NCBI GenBank assembly: GCA_041398785.1
Contig: JAWKUA010000005.1
Location: 186,001 to 250,000 of the forward strand
DNA length: 64,000 nucleotides
Direction of reading: 5' to 3'
From: Planctomycetaceae bacterium
Lineage (GTDB): Bacteria > Planctomycetota > Planctomycetia > Planctomycetales > Planctomycetaceae
The notes below the pieces were generated by a model that was not told the origin of the DNA, ran no database searches, and worked only from the letters and a program-made list of their open reading frames with translations. Positions 35,407 through 45,419 of the stretch are shown one piece after another. Made by a program: the position numbers and the translations under genes. The first letter of the stretch is position 1. Every line of letters begins with the position of its first letter.

Positions 35407-36837
35407 ATGAGACTTCTCACCATGCAACACCAAAATTCCATCGCCCGGCGCTGGTTTCTTTCCGACTGCGGAGTGGGACTGGGCGCTGCGGCATTGTCGC
35501 AATTGCTGACGTCGAGTGCTCGCGCGAATGACGTGAACGATCCTCTGGCCGTTCGCGATCCGCACTTCGAACCGAAAGCAAAGGCCGTCATCCATTTGTT
35601 CATGGCGGGTGCTCCCAGCCAGTTGGAAATGTTTGACAACAAGCCGACGCTGGCGGAACTGGAAGGCAAGCCTCTGCCCAAATCCGTCATCGGTGACCAG
35701 CGGTATGCGTTCATTCAGCCGGACGCCGCTGTGCTCGGTCCGCGTTTTTCCTTCAGTCGCCACGGAGACAGTGGCGCGGAGCTTTCCACCGCAGTGCCTC
35801 ACCTGGCGAATGTGGCGGACGACATCTGTCTGATCAAATCGCTGCACACCGATCAGTTCAACCACGCTCCCGCGCAGCTGGCGCTGAATACAGGCTTCTC
35901 GCAGCCCGGTCGGCCGTGCATGGGATCGTGGGTGTTGTATGGACTGGGGTCGGAGACGAAGGATCTGCCGGCGTTTGTGGTGATGAGCACCGGTTCGGGA
36001 CTCAGCGGCGGAGCGGCGTTGTATTCCAGCGGATTTCTGCCGACCGTTTTTACCGGAACGCGTTTTCGCAGCCAGGGCGACCCGATTCTGAATGTCGCCA
36101 GCCCGGCGGGAGTCAGCGACCAGGTGCAAAGCGACACCTATAATCTGATCAACAGTCTGAATCGCCGCCGCCTGGAGGCTCTGCATGACCCGGAAATCGC
36201 AACTCGGATCGCGTCGTTCGAAATGGCGGCAAGGCTGCAGACGTCGGCTCCCGAATTGATGGACCTGAAGCAGGAAACGCAGGCGACGCTGGACGCGTAT
36301 GGCTGCAATCCCGACAAGCCTTCGTTCGCGCGAGCGTGCCTGCTGGCTCGCCGAATGGTCGAACGCGGTGTTCGGTTCATCAACATCTTTCACGAAGGCT
36401 GGGACGCTCACAGTGATGTCGAAGGGAATGTCAAGAACAACTGCGGCATCACCGACCAGGCATCCGCCGCACTTGTCGCGGACCTGAAGGAACGCGGCAT
36501 GCTGGACAGCACGCTGGTGATCTGGGGCGGTGAGTTCGGCCGCACGCCGATGGTCGAGTCCAATCCGGCGCTGGGACGGTCGCTGGGCCGCGACCATCAT
36601 CCTCAGGCATTCACCGTCTGGCTCGCCGGCGGTGGCATCAAACACGGAATGACGCTGGGTAACACGGACGAGTTCGGGTTTCATGTCACCGAATCCCCCG
36701 TTCACATCCACGATCTGCAGGCCACGGTTCTGCACTGCCTGGGACTCGATCACGAGCGGCTGACGTTCCACCTTGCCGGCCGCGATTTTCGTTTGACCGA
36801 CGTTCACGGCCAGGTCGTGAAGGAAGTGCTGGCCTGA
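35407..36837 (+). CDS. DUF1501 family protein (Tat-exported, sulfatase-like fold)
   Basis: 476 residues from the ATG at 35407; the ATG at 35422 (MQHQNSIARRWF) is equally possible and closer to the usual start. RRWFLSDCGVGLGAAAL is a twin-arginine-like signal. The mature part has VIHLFMAGAPSQLEMFDNKP, DDICLIKSLHTDQFNHAPAQ, RRMVERGVRFINIFHEGWDA, and VIWGGEFGRTPM with RDHHPQAFTVWLAGGGIK, the metal-site segments of DUF1501, related to alkaline-phosphatase-like enzymes. Abundant in planctomycetes with DUF1549/1553 cytochromes; here no such partner is adjacent. Role unknown. Confidence 0.92.
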   Translation: MRLLTMQHQNSIARRWFLSDCGVGLGAAALSQLLTSSARANDVNDPLAVRDPHFEPKAKAVIHLFMAGAPSQLEMFDNKPTLAELEGKPLPKSVIGDQRYAFIQPDAAVLGPRFSFSRHGDSGAELSTAVPHLANVADDICLIKSLHTDQFNHAPAQLALNTGFSQPGRPCMGSWVLYGLGSETKDLPAFVVMSTGSGLSGGAALYSSGFLPTVFTGTRFRSQGDPILNVASPAGVSDQVQSDTYNLINSLNRRRLEALHDPEIATRIASFEMAARLQTSAPELMDLKQETQATLDAYGCNPDKPSFARACLLARRMVERGVRFINIFHEGWDAHSDVEGNVKNNCGITDQASAALVADLKERGMLDSTLVIWGGEFGRTPMVESNPALGRSLGRDHHPQAFTVWLAGGGIKHGMTLGNTDEFGFHVTESPVHIHDLQATVLHCLGLDHERLTFHLAGRDFRLTDVHGQVVKEVLA

Positions 36838-36979
36838 ACCTGCTGTCGCCCGGCGAACATCCGGCGCTGAACCGTGTCGTGATGTGAAATTCGTAGTACT
36901 TCCGCGTTGCGCAGCCCAGCGGGTGTGCGATCCACGGCAGCGACGGCAGGTGACGCATTCAAGGGCGATTTCACAGCGA

Positions 36980-38152
36980 ATGTCCAAACGCCGACAGAAG
37001 TCCAAAACCGGGAAGAAGCATCGCGTCGATGTGCGTCGCAACAAGCAGACTCGCGTGCGCGATCAAAACCTGACGCACGAACTGCTCAACGACGAAGTCG
37101 CGGCGGAAGATGCCGTCAGCGGTCAGCGCCTGTCCGGCAAGGGCTCTCTGACACGCCGGCGCACGCTGGTCGGGACCGAAGCTGACGGTGACCAGATTCT
37201 TCGGGCGGTCGACGACGACGACTGCCGGCCTGGCCGCGTCACCAGCTTCATCGGTCTGAACTGCCGGGTTCAATGCGATGACGATGGCCGCACATACGAA
37301 TGCACCGTCCGCGGCGTGCTGAGAAGTCTGGCTCGCGACAGCCGCAACGTTGTCGTCACCGGCGATCGCGTTTTGTTTCGCCAGGAAGGCGATGACTATC
37401 AGGGTGTCATCGAACGCATCGAACCGCGCCACGGCATTCTGTCCCGCAGCAGTCAGGGTCGTGAACACATGCTGGTGACGAACATCGACCAGGTGCTGAT
37501 CGTGGCGTCCGCGGCGGAACCGGATCTGAAGACAAACCTGATCGACCGCTACCTGCTGATGGCCGAACGGCATGAAATCAAAGCCGTTATCTGCATCAAC
37601 AAGGCGGATCTGGTGGACGGCGTTTCGCTGCAGGGAGTCGCGGGAATGTACGGCCGGCTGGGATATCCGGTTGTGCTGAGCAGCACGGTGGACGGACGCG
37701 GGATCGATCAGCTTCGCCGCCTGCTGGCCGGCAGAGAAACCGCCGTCAGCGGCCAGAGCGGCGTGGGGAAGTCGTCGCTGCTGAATGCGGTTGATCCGAC
37801 TCTGGAACTGGACACCTCCGACGTCAGCGACTGGAGCAGCAAAGGCCAACACACGACCCGGCGAGCCCGGCTGCTGCCGATCTCCGACGGTGGCTGGGTC
37901 GCGGATACTCCCGGCATCCGGCAGTTCGAACTCTGGGATATCGGCCTGGAAGAAATCGACGGCTACTACATCGAGTTCCGGTCGTTCATTCCGTACTGCC
38001 GTTTTGCGAACTGCAGTCACACACACGAAACACATTGCGGTATCAAGGACGCGGTCGAAGCCGGTCTGATTTCTCCGGTGCGCTACAACAGCTACGTCCG
38101 GCTGCGCGAAGACGACATCTTCGTCTGGAAAAACCCGGCCCGCGGAACGTAG
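36980..38152 (+). CDS. rsgA: Ribosome small subunit-dependent GTPase A
   Basis: 390 residues from the ATG at 36980 (MSKRRQKSKTGKKH); the extension to 36884 is not conserved-looking. An OB domain precedes the circularly permuted GTPase domain: G4 NKAD (207-210), G1 GQSGVGKSS (258-266), G3 DTPG (309-312). The zinc site uses C340, C345, H347 and C353 (CRFANCSHTHETHC). The basic N-terminal 30 residues probably contact rRNA. RsgA releases the maturing 30S subunit. Longer than the E. coli protein at its N-terminus. Confidence 0.95.
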   Translation: MSKRRQKSKTGKKHRVDVRRNKQTRVRDQNLTHELLNDEVAAEDAVSGQRLSGKGSLTRRRTLVGTEADGDQILRAVDDDDCRPGRVTSFIGLNCRVQCDDDGRTYECTVRGVLRSLARDSRNVVVTGDRVLFRQEGDDYQGVIERIEPRHGILSRSSQGREHMLVTNIDQVLIVASAAEPDLKTNLIDRYLLMAERHEIKAVICINKADLVDGVSLQGVAGMYGRLGYPVVLSSTVDGRGIDQLRRLLAGRETAVSGQSGVGKSSLLNAVDPTLELDTSDVSDWSSKGQHTTRRARLLPISDGGWVADTPGIRQFELWDIGLEEIDGYYIEFRSFIPYCRFANCSHTHETHCGIKDAVEAGLISPVRYNSYVRLREDDIFVWKNPARGT

Positions 38153-38473
38153 CCGCGTGAGATCTGAAATCTGAAATCTGAAATCTGAGATCTCCTCCAC
38201 AACGACACTCACGCAGCCACGGTCGCCACGCAGCCACGGTCGTGAAGAAAACGATCGACGAAAGCCTGTCGTTCGCCGCCCATCGCTTGCAACGCGACGA
38301 TGAATCGGATTCCATAGGCAAGCTCAGGAAACAGGGCAGGCTTCCTTCGTCACAACACCGGCGCCGTCAGGTTGCGTGAAGCGTTTCATGCCGGCCGGTT
38401 TCCTGAGACGCCCCGAAGTCGATTTGATCCCTGACCGTTCCATCCAACTCACAATTCCGAGGGAGTAACAGCC
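38153..38473. other. Intergenic region with heptamer repeat
   Basis: 321 bp between rsgA and the oxidoreductase gene. It begins with five heptamers TGAGATC/TGAAATC at 38158-38192 (separate entry). A GAGGGAGTAACAGCC ribosome-binding site precedes the ATG at 38474. Nothing else recognised. Confidence 0.5.
38158..38192. repeat. Heptamer tandem repeat TGARATC x5
   Basis: TGAGATC, three times TGAAATC, then TGAGATC. The array is read directly after the rsgA stop. A related string (AGATTTCAGATTCTGAAA) occurs near 6363 and GTGAAATCTGAAATC near 47866. Confidence 0.8.
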
Positions 38474-39985
38474 ATGAGCCGACTGACTCGACGATCCTTT
38501 GTAAAGACCACCGCAGCGGCGACAGCAGCGTTCGGGCTGGCTCCGGCGATCGGCCGGTCGGGTGTATCTCCTAACGAAACGATCGGCGTTTGTGTCGTGG
38601 GGGTTCGAGGCCGCGGCGGCAGTCACATCGGTGCGTATCTGGACGATGCTCGCACGGAAGTCCGGATCATCGTCGACGTCGACGAAGAGGTCGGCAACAA
38701 GCGCTGTGATGAGGTCGAAAAGAAGCAGGGGACGCGACCAAAGCTGGTCACCGACATGCGGCGAGCGTTCGAAGACAGCTCCGTTGACATCGTCAGCACG
38801 GCGACGCCCAACCACTGGCACGCGCTGACAGGCATCTGGGCCATGCAGGCGGGCAAGGATGCTTATGTCGAAAAACCCGTGTGCCACGATGTCCTGGAAG
38901 GAACCGCAATGATTGCCGCGGCTCGAAAATACAACCGCATGTGCCAGGTGGGAACGCAGTGCCGTTCCAGCAAAGCCGTGCAGGATGCCGTGAAGTTCAT
39001 CGCGGAAGGCGGCATCGGCGAATGCAACTTCGCTCGCGGATTGTGCTACAAGCGTCGAGCATCCATCGGTGCTCTGGGCAGCTACGAGGTTCCCGCCAAT
39101 GTGAACTTCGACCTGTGGAGCGGTCCGGCGCAGTTCACGGACCCGAAGCTGACTCGCCCGCAGTTCCACTATGACTGGCACTGGCAGCGGCTCTACGGCA
39201 ACGGCGACCTGGGAAATCAGGGTCCGCACCAGACCGATATCGCTCGCTGGGGACTGGGCCTGGACCGTCATCCGAACGCGATCCTGACCTATGGCGGCCG
39301 GCTCGGCTATCAGGCGGAAAAGAACGATCCGGCCTTCGTGGATGCCGGCGACACCGGCAACACGGAAGTGTCGATCTACGACTACGGCAACAAATGCATC
39401 GTCTTCGAAACCCGCGGCCTGAGCGTCAATGATTCGGACGACGAAGAACTAAACAAGCTGTTCCAGAGCACCAAAGGCAACAAGATCGGCGTGGTGTTCT
39501 ACGGGTCCGAAGGCTACGTCGTGCAGCGCGAGTATTCGCTGTGTACTCACTACGACAAGGACATGAACGAAGTGCAGAACTTCACCGGCGGCGGCGATCA
39601 CTTCGCCAATTTCATTTCCGCCTGCCAGAGCCGAAAGATGGAAGACCTGAACGCCGATGTGCGCGAAGGACACCTGTCCGCCGCCATCAGTCATCTGGGC
39701 AACATTTCGTATTACCTGGGTGAAAACAACAAAGTCGATGCCAGCGAGATCGCTTCCGCTCTCAAGAGCATCAACAGCCTGGACGACAACGACGCGACTC
39801 TGGCCCGCACCGTCAGTCATCTGGAAAAGAACGGCGTCGATCTGAAAACCACGCCGATGTCACTGGGACCGATGCTGGCCTTTGATCCGGAAAAGGAACA
39901 GTTCACGAACAACGCTGCCGCGAACCCGTACCTGACTCGCGAATACCGCGAACCGTACGTCTGCCCGAAAGCTGACCAGGTCTGA
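38474..39985 (+). CDS. Tat-exported Gfo/Idh/MocA family oxidoreductase
   Basis: 503 residues. MSRLTRRSFVKTTAAATAA is a twin-arginine signal. The Rossmann part starts IGVCVVGVRGRGGSHIGAYL, with STATPNHWHALTGIWAMQAG and the EKPVCHDV motif near residue 133 (catalytic-type Lys). The second half (FARGLCYKRRASIG, DWHWQRLYGNGDLGNQGPHQ and TDIARWGLGLDRHPNA) matches exported planctomycete members acting on sugars or inositol-like compounds with tightly bound NAD(P). GAGGGAG lies nine bases upstream of the ATG. Substrate unknown; single gene. Confidence 0.93.
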   Translation: MSRLTRRSFVKTTAAATAAFGLAPAIGRSGVSPNETIGVCVVGVRGRGGSHIGAYLDDARTEVRIIVDVDEEVGNKRCDEVEKKQGTRPKLVTDMRRAFEDSSVDIVSTATPNHWHALTGIWAMQAGKDAYVEKPVCHDVLEGTAMIAAARKYNRMCQVGTQCRSSKAVQDAVKFIAEGGIGECNFARGLCYKRRASIGALGSYEVPANVNFDLWSGPAQFTDPKLTRPQFHYDWHWQRLYGNGDLGNQGPHQTDIARWGLGLDRHPNAILTYGGRLGYQAEKNDPAFVDAGDTGNTEVSIYDYGNKCIVFETRGLSVNDSDDEELNKLFQSTKGNKIGVVFYGSEGYVVQREYSLCTHYDKDMNEVQNFTGGGDHFANFISACQSRKMEDLNADVREGHLSAAISHLGNISYYLGENNKVDASEIASALKSINSLDDNDATLARTVSHLEKNGVDLKTTPMSLGPMLAFDPEKEQFTNNAAANPYLTREYREPYVCPKADQV

Positions 39986-40134
39986 CACGTCTGGCAACGC
40001 CCGCAGCAAACGCGTCCTGCCGACGACCGCCGGATCGAACGGAAACCGGCGGGACGCGCCGGTTTCCGGTCGTCGCGCAGGCGGTCCACCGTTTGCAGTC
40101 ACGTTGTATAGACCAGCAGGCGAAGCGCGGAACC

Positions 40135-42702
40135 ATGCGTCTCATTCCGTCGATTTCCGTTCGCGATGTCTTCGTCAGCATCGTCTTGACGTATTGCGTC
40201 GCTGCGGTCGGTCGGTGTGCCTCCGGTCAGGACGACGCGCCTCTCAGGTTCAACCGCGACGTGCTGCCGATTCTGGCCGATCATTGCTTTGCGTGTCACG
40301 GCTTCGACGCCGGTCAGCGCAAAGCCGGTCTGCGACTTGATCGCCAGGCGGATGCCACCCGCACACTGGATTCCGGGACGACCGCGATTGTTCCGGGTGA
40401 TTCCGCCCGCAGCGAGTTGTGGGTCCGGCTGAACACAACGGATGACGATTTGCGAATGCCGCCCGCGGAAACCGGAGTCACGGTCACGCCGGCTCAGCGC
40501 GAAATTCTGCGCCGGTGGATCGACCAGGGCGCCGAGTATGAACGCCACTGGGCTCTGATTCGCCCGCGGCAGATGGAACCGCCGCCAGTTCCTGGTTCAT
40601 CACATCCCATTGATCGCTTTGTTCGCGCACGGCTGCAGGAAGAAGGCATCACGCCGTCCGAACCCGCGGACCGCGCTACGCTAGTTCGTCGCGTCACGCT
40701 CGATCTGACCGGACTTCCGCCTTCTCCATCGGAACTCGACGCATTTGTCGCGGATCCGCAGCCCGATGCCTATGCGCGTGTCGTCGAGCGATTGCTGAAT
40801 TCCGAGCACTTTGGTGAACACTGGGCGCGGTGGTGGCTGGATCTGGCGCACTACGGCGACAGTGATGGCTATTTGCAGGATTTCCTGCGTCCGGTCGCGT
40901 GGCGTTATCGGCAGTGGGTCGTCGATGCCTTCAATCGCGACCTGCCCTTCGATCAGTTCACGGTGCAGCAGCTCGCAGGAGATCTGCTGCCGAATGCGAC
41001 CGTCACGGAACGGATGGGGACCGGGTTTCTGCGAAATACGCTCAGCAACCGGGAAGGTGGAGCGGACCTGGAAGAATTCCGAGTGAAGCAGGTTCTCGAC
41101 CGCACGATGACAGTCGGAACGACCTTTCTGGGACTGACGATCGGCTGCGCGCAGTGTCATGATCACAAGTTCGACGCCATTTCGCAGCGCGAGTACTATC
41201 AGCTCTACGCCTTCTTCAACAACGCCGACGAAGTCAACTTCGACGCACCGCTGCCTGATGAAGCCGGCCCCTACGCGGATGCGAAACCGGAATACGACCG
41301 CAAACGCGCGGAGCTGCTCGCGCCGGTCGCGGAGCCGCTGGCAAAACTGCAGGCGGACTGGGAAAAAAAACTGCTGCACACGGAAGCGAATCCCGGCGAA
41401 GACTTTGCCTGGGAACGCACTCTGGAACTGCTCGGCCTGCAATGGGGCCAGAATCTCGGAGAAGGTCAGCTCGAAGGACTGAATATCATCCGAATGCCGC
41501 CGGAACGGAGAACGCAGGACGAACAGAATCGCCTGCTGGATTATTTCCTGAATGCCGCTCCGGCGGAATACAGTGCAAAGTTTGCCGAACTGAACCTGAA
41601 TGAGATTAAGGCCCAACTGCAGGCGCTGACCGCCGAACTTCCATCCGTGACACGTGCACCGGGCATGCGCACGTTTCCGTTTCAGCGCAGCACTCACGTT
41701 TTCGTGCGCGGCGACTATCGTCGACATGGGGAAGAAGTCCAGCCGGATACCCCCGCAAGTCTGCCGCCACTGAACGTGGGCCGCGGCGCTGATCGGCTGG
41801 CTCTGGCCCGCTGGCTGGTGTCTGACGACCATCCGCTGACCGCGCGTGTGGCGGTCAATCGTCTTTGGCAGGAGTTGTTCGGTCGCGGGATTGTGTCGAC
41901 GTCCGGGAACTTCGGCATTCGCGGAGATCGTCCGTCCCATCCACAACTGCTCGACTGGCTCGCCGTGGAATTCATGAAGAACGGATGGAGCGTGAAATCC
42001 ATTCTTCGCGAGATCGTCACGTCACAAACGTATCAACAGTCATCGACGGCACGTCCGGAGGTCGACCGCCGCGATCCTCTCAACAGCCTGCTGGCCAGAC
42101 AGGTGCGACTGCGGCTTTCCGGGGAAGGCATTCGCGACTCGGCGCTGGCGGTCAGCGGGCTGCTCAGTCGAAAAGTGGGAGGGCCGAGCGTCAAACCACC
42201 TCAACCGGACAGCGTCTCGATGGACGGATACAGCAATTCGTGGGAACCCAGTACCGGCGCAGATCGTTATCGTCGCGGCCTGTATACCTTCATTCAGCGT
42301 ACGTCACCGTTCGCTCAGTTCGTGACGTTCGATCTGCCGGACACCAGCCTCAGCTGTGCCCGACGTGAACGTTCCAACACGCCGCTACAGGCGCTCACAC
42401 TGCTGAACGACCCTGTCTTTCTCGAAATGGCCCGCGCTCTTGCGAATCGTGTGCTCACGGAAAATCCCGGCAACGACCAGGAACGACTGACACACGCTTT
42501 CCGACTGGTCGTATGCCGTCCGCCAACGGCGCAGGAAGCCGAACGCCTGCGAAATTATCTTCAGCAGCAGCGAACGCTGTTTGCCGAACATCCGGACGCG
42601 GCGACCGAATTGCTGCAGGACGCACCGGCCGGAACGGACGCGGCATGGATCGCTCTGGCCAGCGTTCTTCTGAATCTCGACGAGTTCATCCATCGGGAGT
42701 AA
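40135..42702 (+). CDS. Planctomycete cytochrome c (PSCyt1)/DUF1549/DUF1553 protein
   Basis: 855 residues from the ATG at 40135, giving a signal peptide (residues about 10-31). Right after it lies the PSCyt1 haem site DHCFACHGFDAGQRKAGLRL (CxxCH 51-55). DUF1549: RFVRARLQEEGITPSEPADR and YGDSDGYLQDFLRPVAWRYR, DLPFDQFTVQQLAGDLLPNA. A second site, TIGCAQCHDHKFDAISQREY, provides CxxCH. DUF1553: LTARVAVNRLWQELFGRGIV and FDLPDTSLSCARRERSNTPL. Periplasmic; predicted electron transfer linked to polymer degradation. It is followed after four bases by a DUF1501 gene, the usual planctomycete pair. Confidence 0.95.
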   Translation: MRLIPSISVRDVFVSIVLTYCVAAVGRCASGQDDAPLRFNRDVLPILADHCFACHGFDAGQRKAGLRLDRQADATRTLDSGTTAIVPGDSARSELWVRLNTTDDDLRMPPAETGVTVTPAQREILRRWIDQGAEYERHWALIRPRQMEPPPVPGSSHPIDRFVRARLQEEGITPSEPADRATLVRRVTLDLTGLPPSPSELDAFVADPQPDAYARVVERLLNSEHFGEHWARWWLDLAHYGDSDGYLQDFLRPVAWRYRQWVVDAFNRDLPFDQFTVQQLAGDLLPNATVTERMGTGFLRNTLSNREGGADLEEFRVKQVLDRTMTVGTTFLGLTIGCAQCHDHKFDAISQREYYQLYAFFNNADEVNFDAPLPDEAGPYADAKPEYDRKRAELLAPVAEPLAKLQADWEKKLLHTEANPGEDFAWERTLELLGLQWGQNLGEGQLEGLNIIRMPPERRTQDEQNRLLDYFLNAAPAEYSAKFAELNLNEIKAQLQALTAELPSVTRAPGMRTFPFQRSTHVFVRGDYRRHGEEVQPDTPASLPPLNVGRGADRLALARWLVSDDHPLTARVAVNRLWQELFGRGIVSTSGNFGIRGDRPSHPQLLDWLAVEFMKNGWSVKSILREIVTSQTYQQSSTARPEVDRRDPLNSLLARQVRLRLSGEGIRDSALAVSGLLSRKVGGPSVKPPQPDSVSMDGYSNSWEPSTGADRYRRGLYTFIQRTSPFAQFVTFDLPDTSLSCARRERSNTPLQALTLLNDPVFLEMARALANRVLTENPGNDQERLTHAFRLVVCRPPTAQEAERLRNYLQQQRTLFAEHPDAATELLQDAPAGTDAAWIALASVLLNLDEFIHRE

Positions 42703-42706
42703 TGCC

Positions 42707-44113
42707 ATGATTCACACCGGGCACTCGCGGCGCGATGTGCTGCTGAACAGTTCCCACGGTTTTGGCGCGATGGCGCTGTGGCACCTGCTGGCGGATGACG
42801 GTCTTGCGCACCTGTCCCGGCCTCAATTCGCTCCGCGCGCGAAACAGATCATTTTTCTGTTCATGATGGGTGGCCAGTCTCACCTGGATCTGTTCGATCC
42901 CAAGCCGCGTATGGCCGCGCTGCACGGACGGCCGATTCCGGAATCGCTGGTTCAGGCCAAGAAGAGTGCGACCGGCGGAGTTCTGGAAACCGTGATGGCC
43001 AGTCCGCGCCGATTCCGCCCGCATGGTGAATGCGGCATGGAGATCTCCGAACTGCTTCCACACACCGCCGGAATGGTGGACGACATCTGCCTGATTCGTT
43101 CGATGCACTGCGAACAAAGCAACCACGACCCGGCTCAGCTTCTGCTGCACTGTGGAACACCGCTGTTCGGATATCCGACCATGGGCGCCTGGGTGAACTA
43201 TGGGCTCGGCAGCGCCTGCCGCGACATGCCGGGCTACATGGTTCTGACGTCGGATGACGGTCACGGTCTGGAAGGTGCCGGCAGTTCACTTTGGAACAGC
43301 GGCTTCATGCCGTCGTCGTATCGTGGTGTCACCTTTCGGAATTCCGGTGACCCGATCCTCCATCTCAGCCGCCCACCGGGAGTGACGCCTGCGACTCAAC
43401 GCGCACGGCTCGATGTCCTGAGAGATCTGAACCGAATGCGGCAGCAGGCCACAGGTGATGCGGAAATCGAATCCCGTATCGCCAGCTACGAAATGGCGTT
43501 TCACATGCAGACCGCCGCGCCGGAACTGCTCGACTTCAGCGACGAGACAGCCGACACGCGCTCTCTTTACGGCGTGGACAGCGACACGACACGCCGCTTC
43601 GCCACGAACTGTCTGCTGGCACGGCGCATGGCCGAACGCGGTGTGCGTTTTGTTCACCTGATTCACAGCACCTGGGACCACCATAGTGATCTCAAAGACC
43701 GTCTGGAAAACAACTGCCGGATGACCGACCAGCCAGCCGCCGCACTGCTGCGGGATCTCAAACGGCGCGGCCTGCTGGACGAAACCCTCGTGGTGTGTGC
43801 CGGAGAATTCGGTCGTACGCCGATGGGCGAAGTTCGGCGAGGATCCACGGCAGGGCGCGAAGGCCGGGACCATCATCCGAACGCCTTCAGTGTCTGGCTG
43901 GCAGGCGGAGGCGTAAAGTCCGGCATGATCCACGGCGCCACGGACGACTTCGGATTCCATGTCACCGAAAAACCGGTCCACGTTCACGACCTGCAGGCAA
44001 CAATCCTGCACCTGCTGGGCGTCAATCACGAACAGCTCACCTATCGCCACGCGGGCCGCGACTATCGACTGACCGACGTCGCAGGCAACGTCGTCCGCGA
44101 CATTCTGGCGTAG
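42707..44113 (+). CDS. DUF1501 family protein, partner of the PSCyt1 protein
   Basis: 468 residues. The N-terminus SRRDVLLNSSHGFGAMAL is a Tat-like signal. FLFMMGGQSHLDLFDPKP, DDICLIRSMHCEQSNHDPAQ, RRMAERGVRFVHLIHSTWDH, VVCAGEFGRTPMGE and RDHHPNAFSVWLAGGGVKSG are DUF1501 segments. It starts four bases after the PSCyt1/DUF1553 stop, so the two are co-transcribed and probably work together in the periplasm. It resembles the solitary copy at 35407 but is clearly diverged. Confidence 0.95.
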   Translation: MIHTGHSRRDVLLNSSHGFGAMALWHLLADDGLAHLSRPQFAPRAKQIIFLFMMGGQSHLDLFDPKPRMAALHGRPIPESLVQAKKSATGGVLETVMASPRRFRPHGECGMEISELLPHTAGMVDDICLIRSMHCEQSNHDPAQLLLHCGTPLFGYPTMGAWVNYGLGSACRDMPGYMVLTSDDGHGLEGAGSSLWNSGFMPSSYRGVTFRNSGDPILHLSRPPGVTPATQRARLDVLRDLNRMRQQATGDAEIESRIASYEMAFHMQTAAPELLDFSDETADTRSLYGVDSDTTRRFATNCLLARRMAERGVRFVHLIHSTWDHHSDLKDRLENNCRMTDQPAAALLRDLKRRGLLDETLVVCAGEFGRTPMGEVRRGSTAGREGRDHHPNAFSVWLAGGGVKSGMIHGATDDFGFHVTEKPVHVHDLQATILHLLGVNHEQLTYRHAGRDYRLTDVAGNVVRDILA

Positions 44114-44235
44114 TCGGCGAGGCCGAAAGCCACCACCGTTCTATGGGCGAAGCGCGCCCGACGACAGCGAGTTGTCGTCGCTGACAGCCCTTTCCGTCTC
44201 GCAGCCCGGAATAGTCCGGCTGAGGGGCAACTGAG

Positions 44236-45207
44236 TCAGTCTTGCCCCGCTGCGTCAGTCCCGGTGAGCCGCGCTGCAGCATTCCTGTAATAAGCAAGGT
44301 CCTGTACCAGACCGTTTCGTTCGCAGAACTGTGCCAGTGCTTTCAGTCGGTCCACTGGCTCCGTGCGCGTTGACCAGTGCAGTTTGGCCAGGCAGTCCGG
44401 ACATAGGCTCAGCGGATAGCGATCACCTTCCTCCAGCGAACCGCTTCCGGACATATTGCATTCGAAAAAGATGCAGTGCTTCATGGAAAACATGTGGCCC
44501 GTTTCGTGAGTTGCCGTTTTCAGCGTCCGGCGCAGACATTCACGAAAGTGGTCTTCTCCGATTTCCGGATCGCCGAGCCGTGCCATCGACCAGACGCCGA
44601 CGCGATCCGACAGCGATGCCTGGCCGAACACAAAGTTCCAGTTTTCGCCCGGCCACAGATCGCCGGTCGTTAACGCGATGAGAGCCAGAGCATCGTCGGG
44701 CAATTGTGGCTTCAGAAAGTCTGTCGTGATCCACGGTGCCAGAAACTGCTCTTCGCGCGTCACGGCGTGAATTCTGCGAGCCTCGGGCGGAACGACCGCT
44801 TCACCTGCGTCGGGAAGAAGCGTCACCGGGCAGCAGAAATACAGCTCCAGAAATTCGGCGCTGAGTTCCACGATTTGGCGTTCTGCGGGTGCAAAATCAC
44901 CAAGCGGTTGCACGTAGATCACGTTCCGGCCTGCAGTGGGACGGATCGGATCAGACAAAGCGTACTGAGCCAAGCTTTGACCAGGCTCAACGACCGTTGC
45001 ACGCCAGTCACCGGCCTGCGGATCGCCGGCCGGCTGGTGAAGCGATGCCAGGCATTCCGTTGCACATCGGACGGCGCGATCCTCTGCCGAAAGTCGATAG
45101 CGTGAAATGACCCGGTCAACGCCGGACAGCATGACTACAACACGGTCCGCAATCGCCGGCGCAAACGGAATCATTGCCATCAACAGCAAAAGTCGCAGAT
45201 TGCGCAT
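44236..45207 (-). CDS. Archaemetzincin-like zinc metalloprotease
   Basis: 323 residues with a short N-terminal signal segment (LRLLLLMAMIPFAPAIA). The zinc site is ATHETGHMFSMKHCIFFECN with H234, E235, H238 and H244, then C245, C250, M252 and finally C269/C272 (LCPDCLAKLHW). This fits the archaemetzincin pattern HExxHxxxHCx4CxM..CxxC, so a second structural zinc is expected. It would be secreted, which is unusual because archaeal and human members are cytosolic. No neighbour suggests a substrate. Confidence 0.88.
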   Translation of the reverse strand: MRNLRLLLLMAMIPFAPAIADRVVVMLSGVDRVISRYRLSAEDRAVRCATECLASLHQPAGDPQAGDWRATVVEPGQSLAQYALSDPIRPTAGRNVIYVQPLGDFAPAERQIVELSAEFLELYFCCPVTLLPDAGEAVVPPEARRIHAVTREEQFLAPWITTDFLKPQLPDDALALIALTTGDLWPGENWNFVFGQASLSDRVGVWSMARLGDPEIGEDHFRECLRRTLKTATHETGHMFSMKHCIFFECNMSGSGSLEEGDRYPLSLCPDCLAKLHWSTRTEPVDRLKALAQFCERNGLVQDLAYYRNAAARLTGTDAAGQD

Positions 45208-45419
45208 GGAATCAGCCTCCGGTGGGGGTTGAGTTCCAAGCCTATGTCACGCGGGTCGGGGTGAGTTCGGAAATCTCACGAAGACGATTCTGCAGCGAAT
45301 GTCCTTCAGGCGCGCTGCGCGACCGGCGCTGATCCAGCGCTCCGCGTGCCGTCGCGGAAACTGTCGGCAGACAGTTTTCCCAATGGCAAATTCATCTCGC
45401 GGGACAGGCGTCTGCTTGT

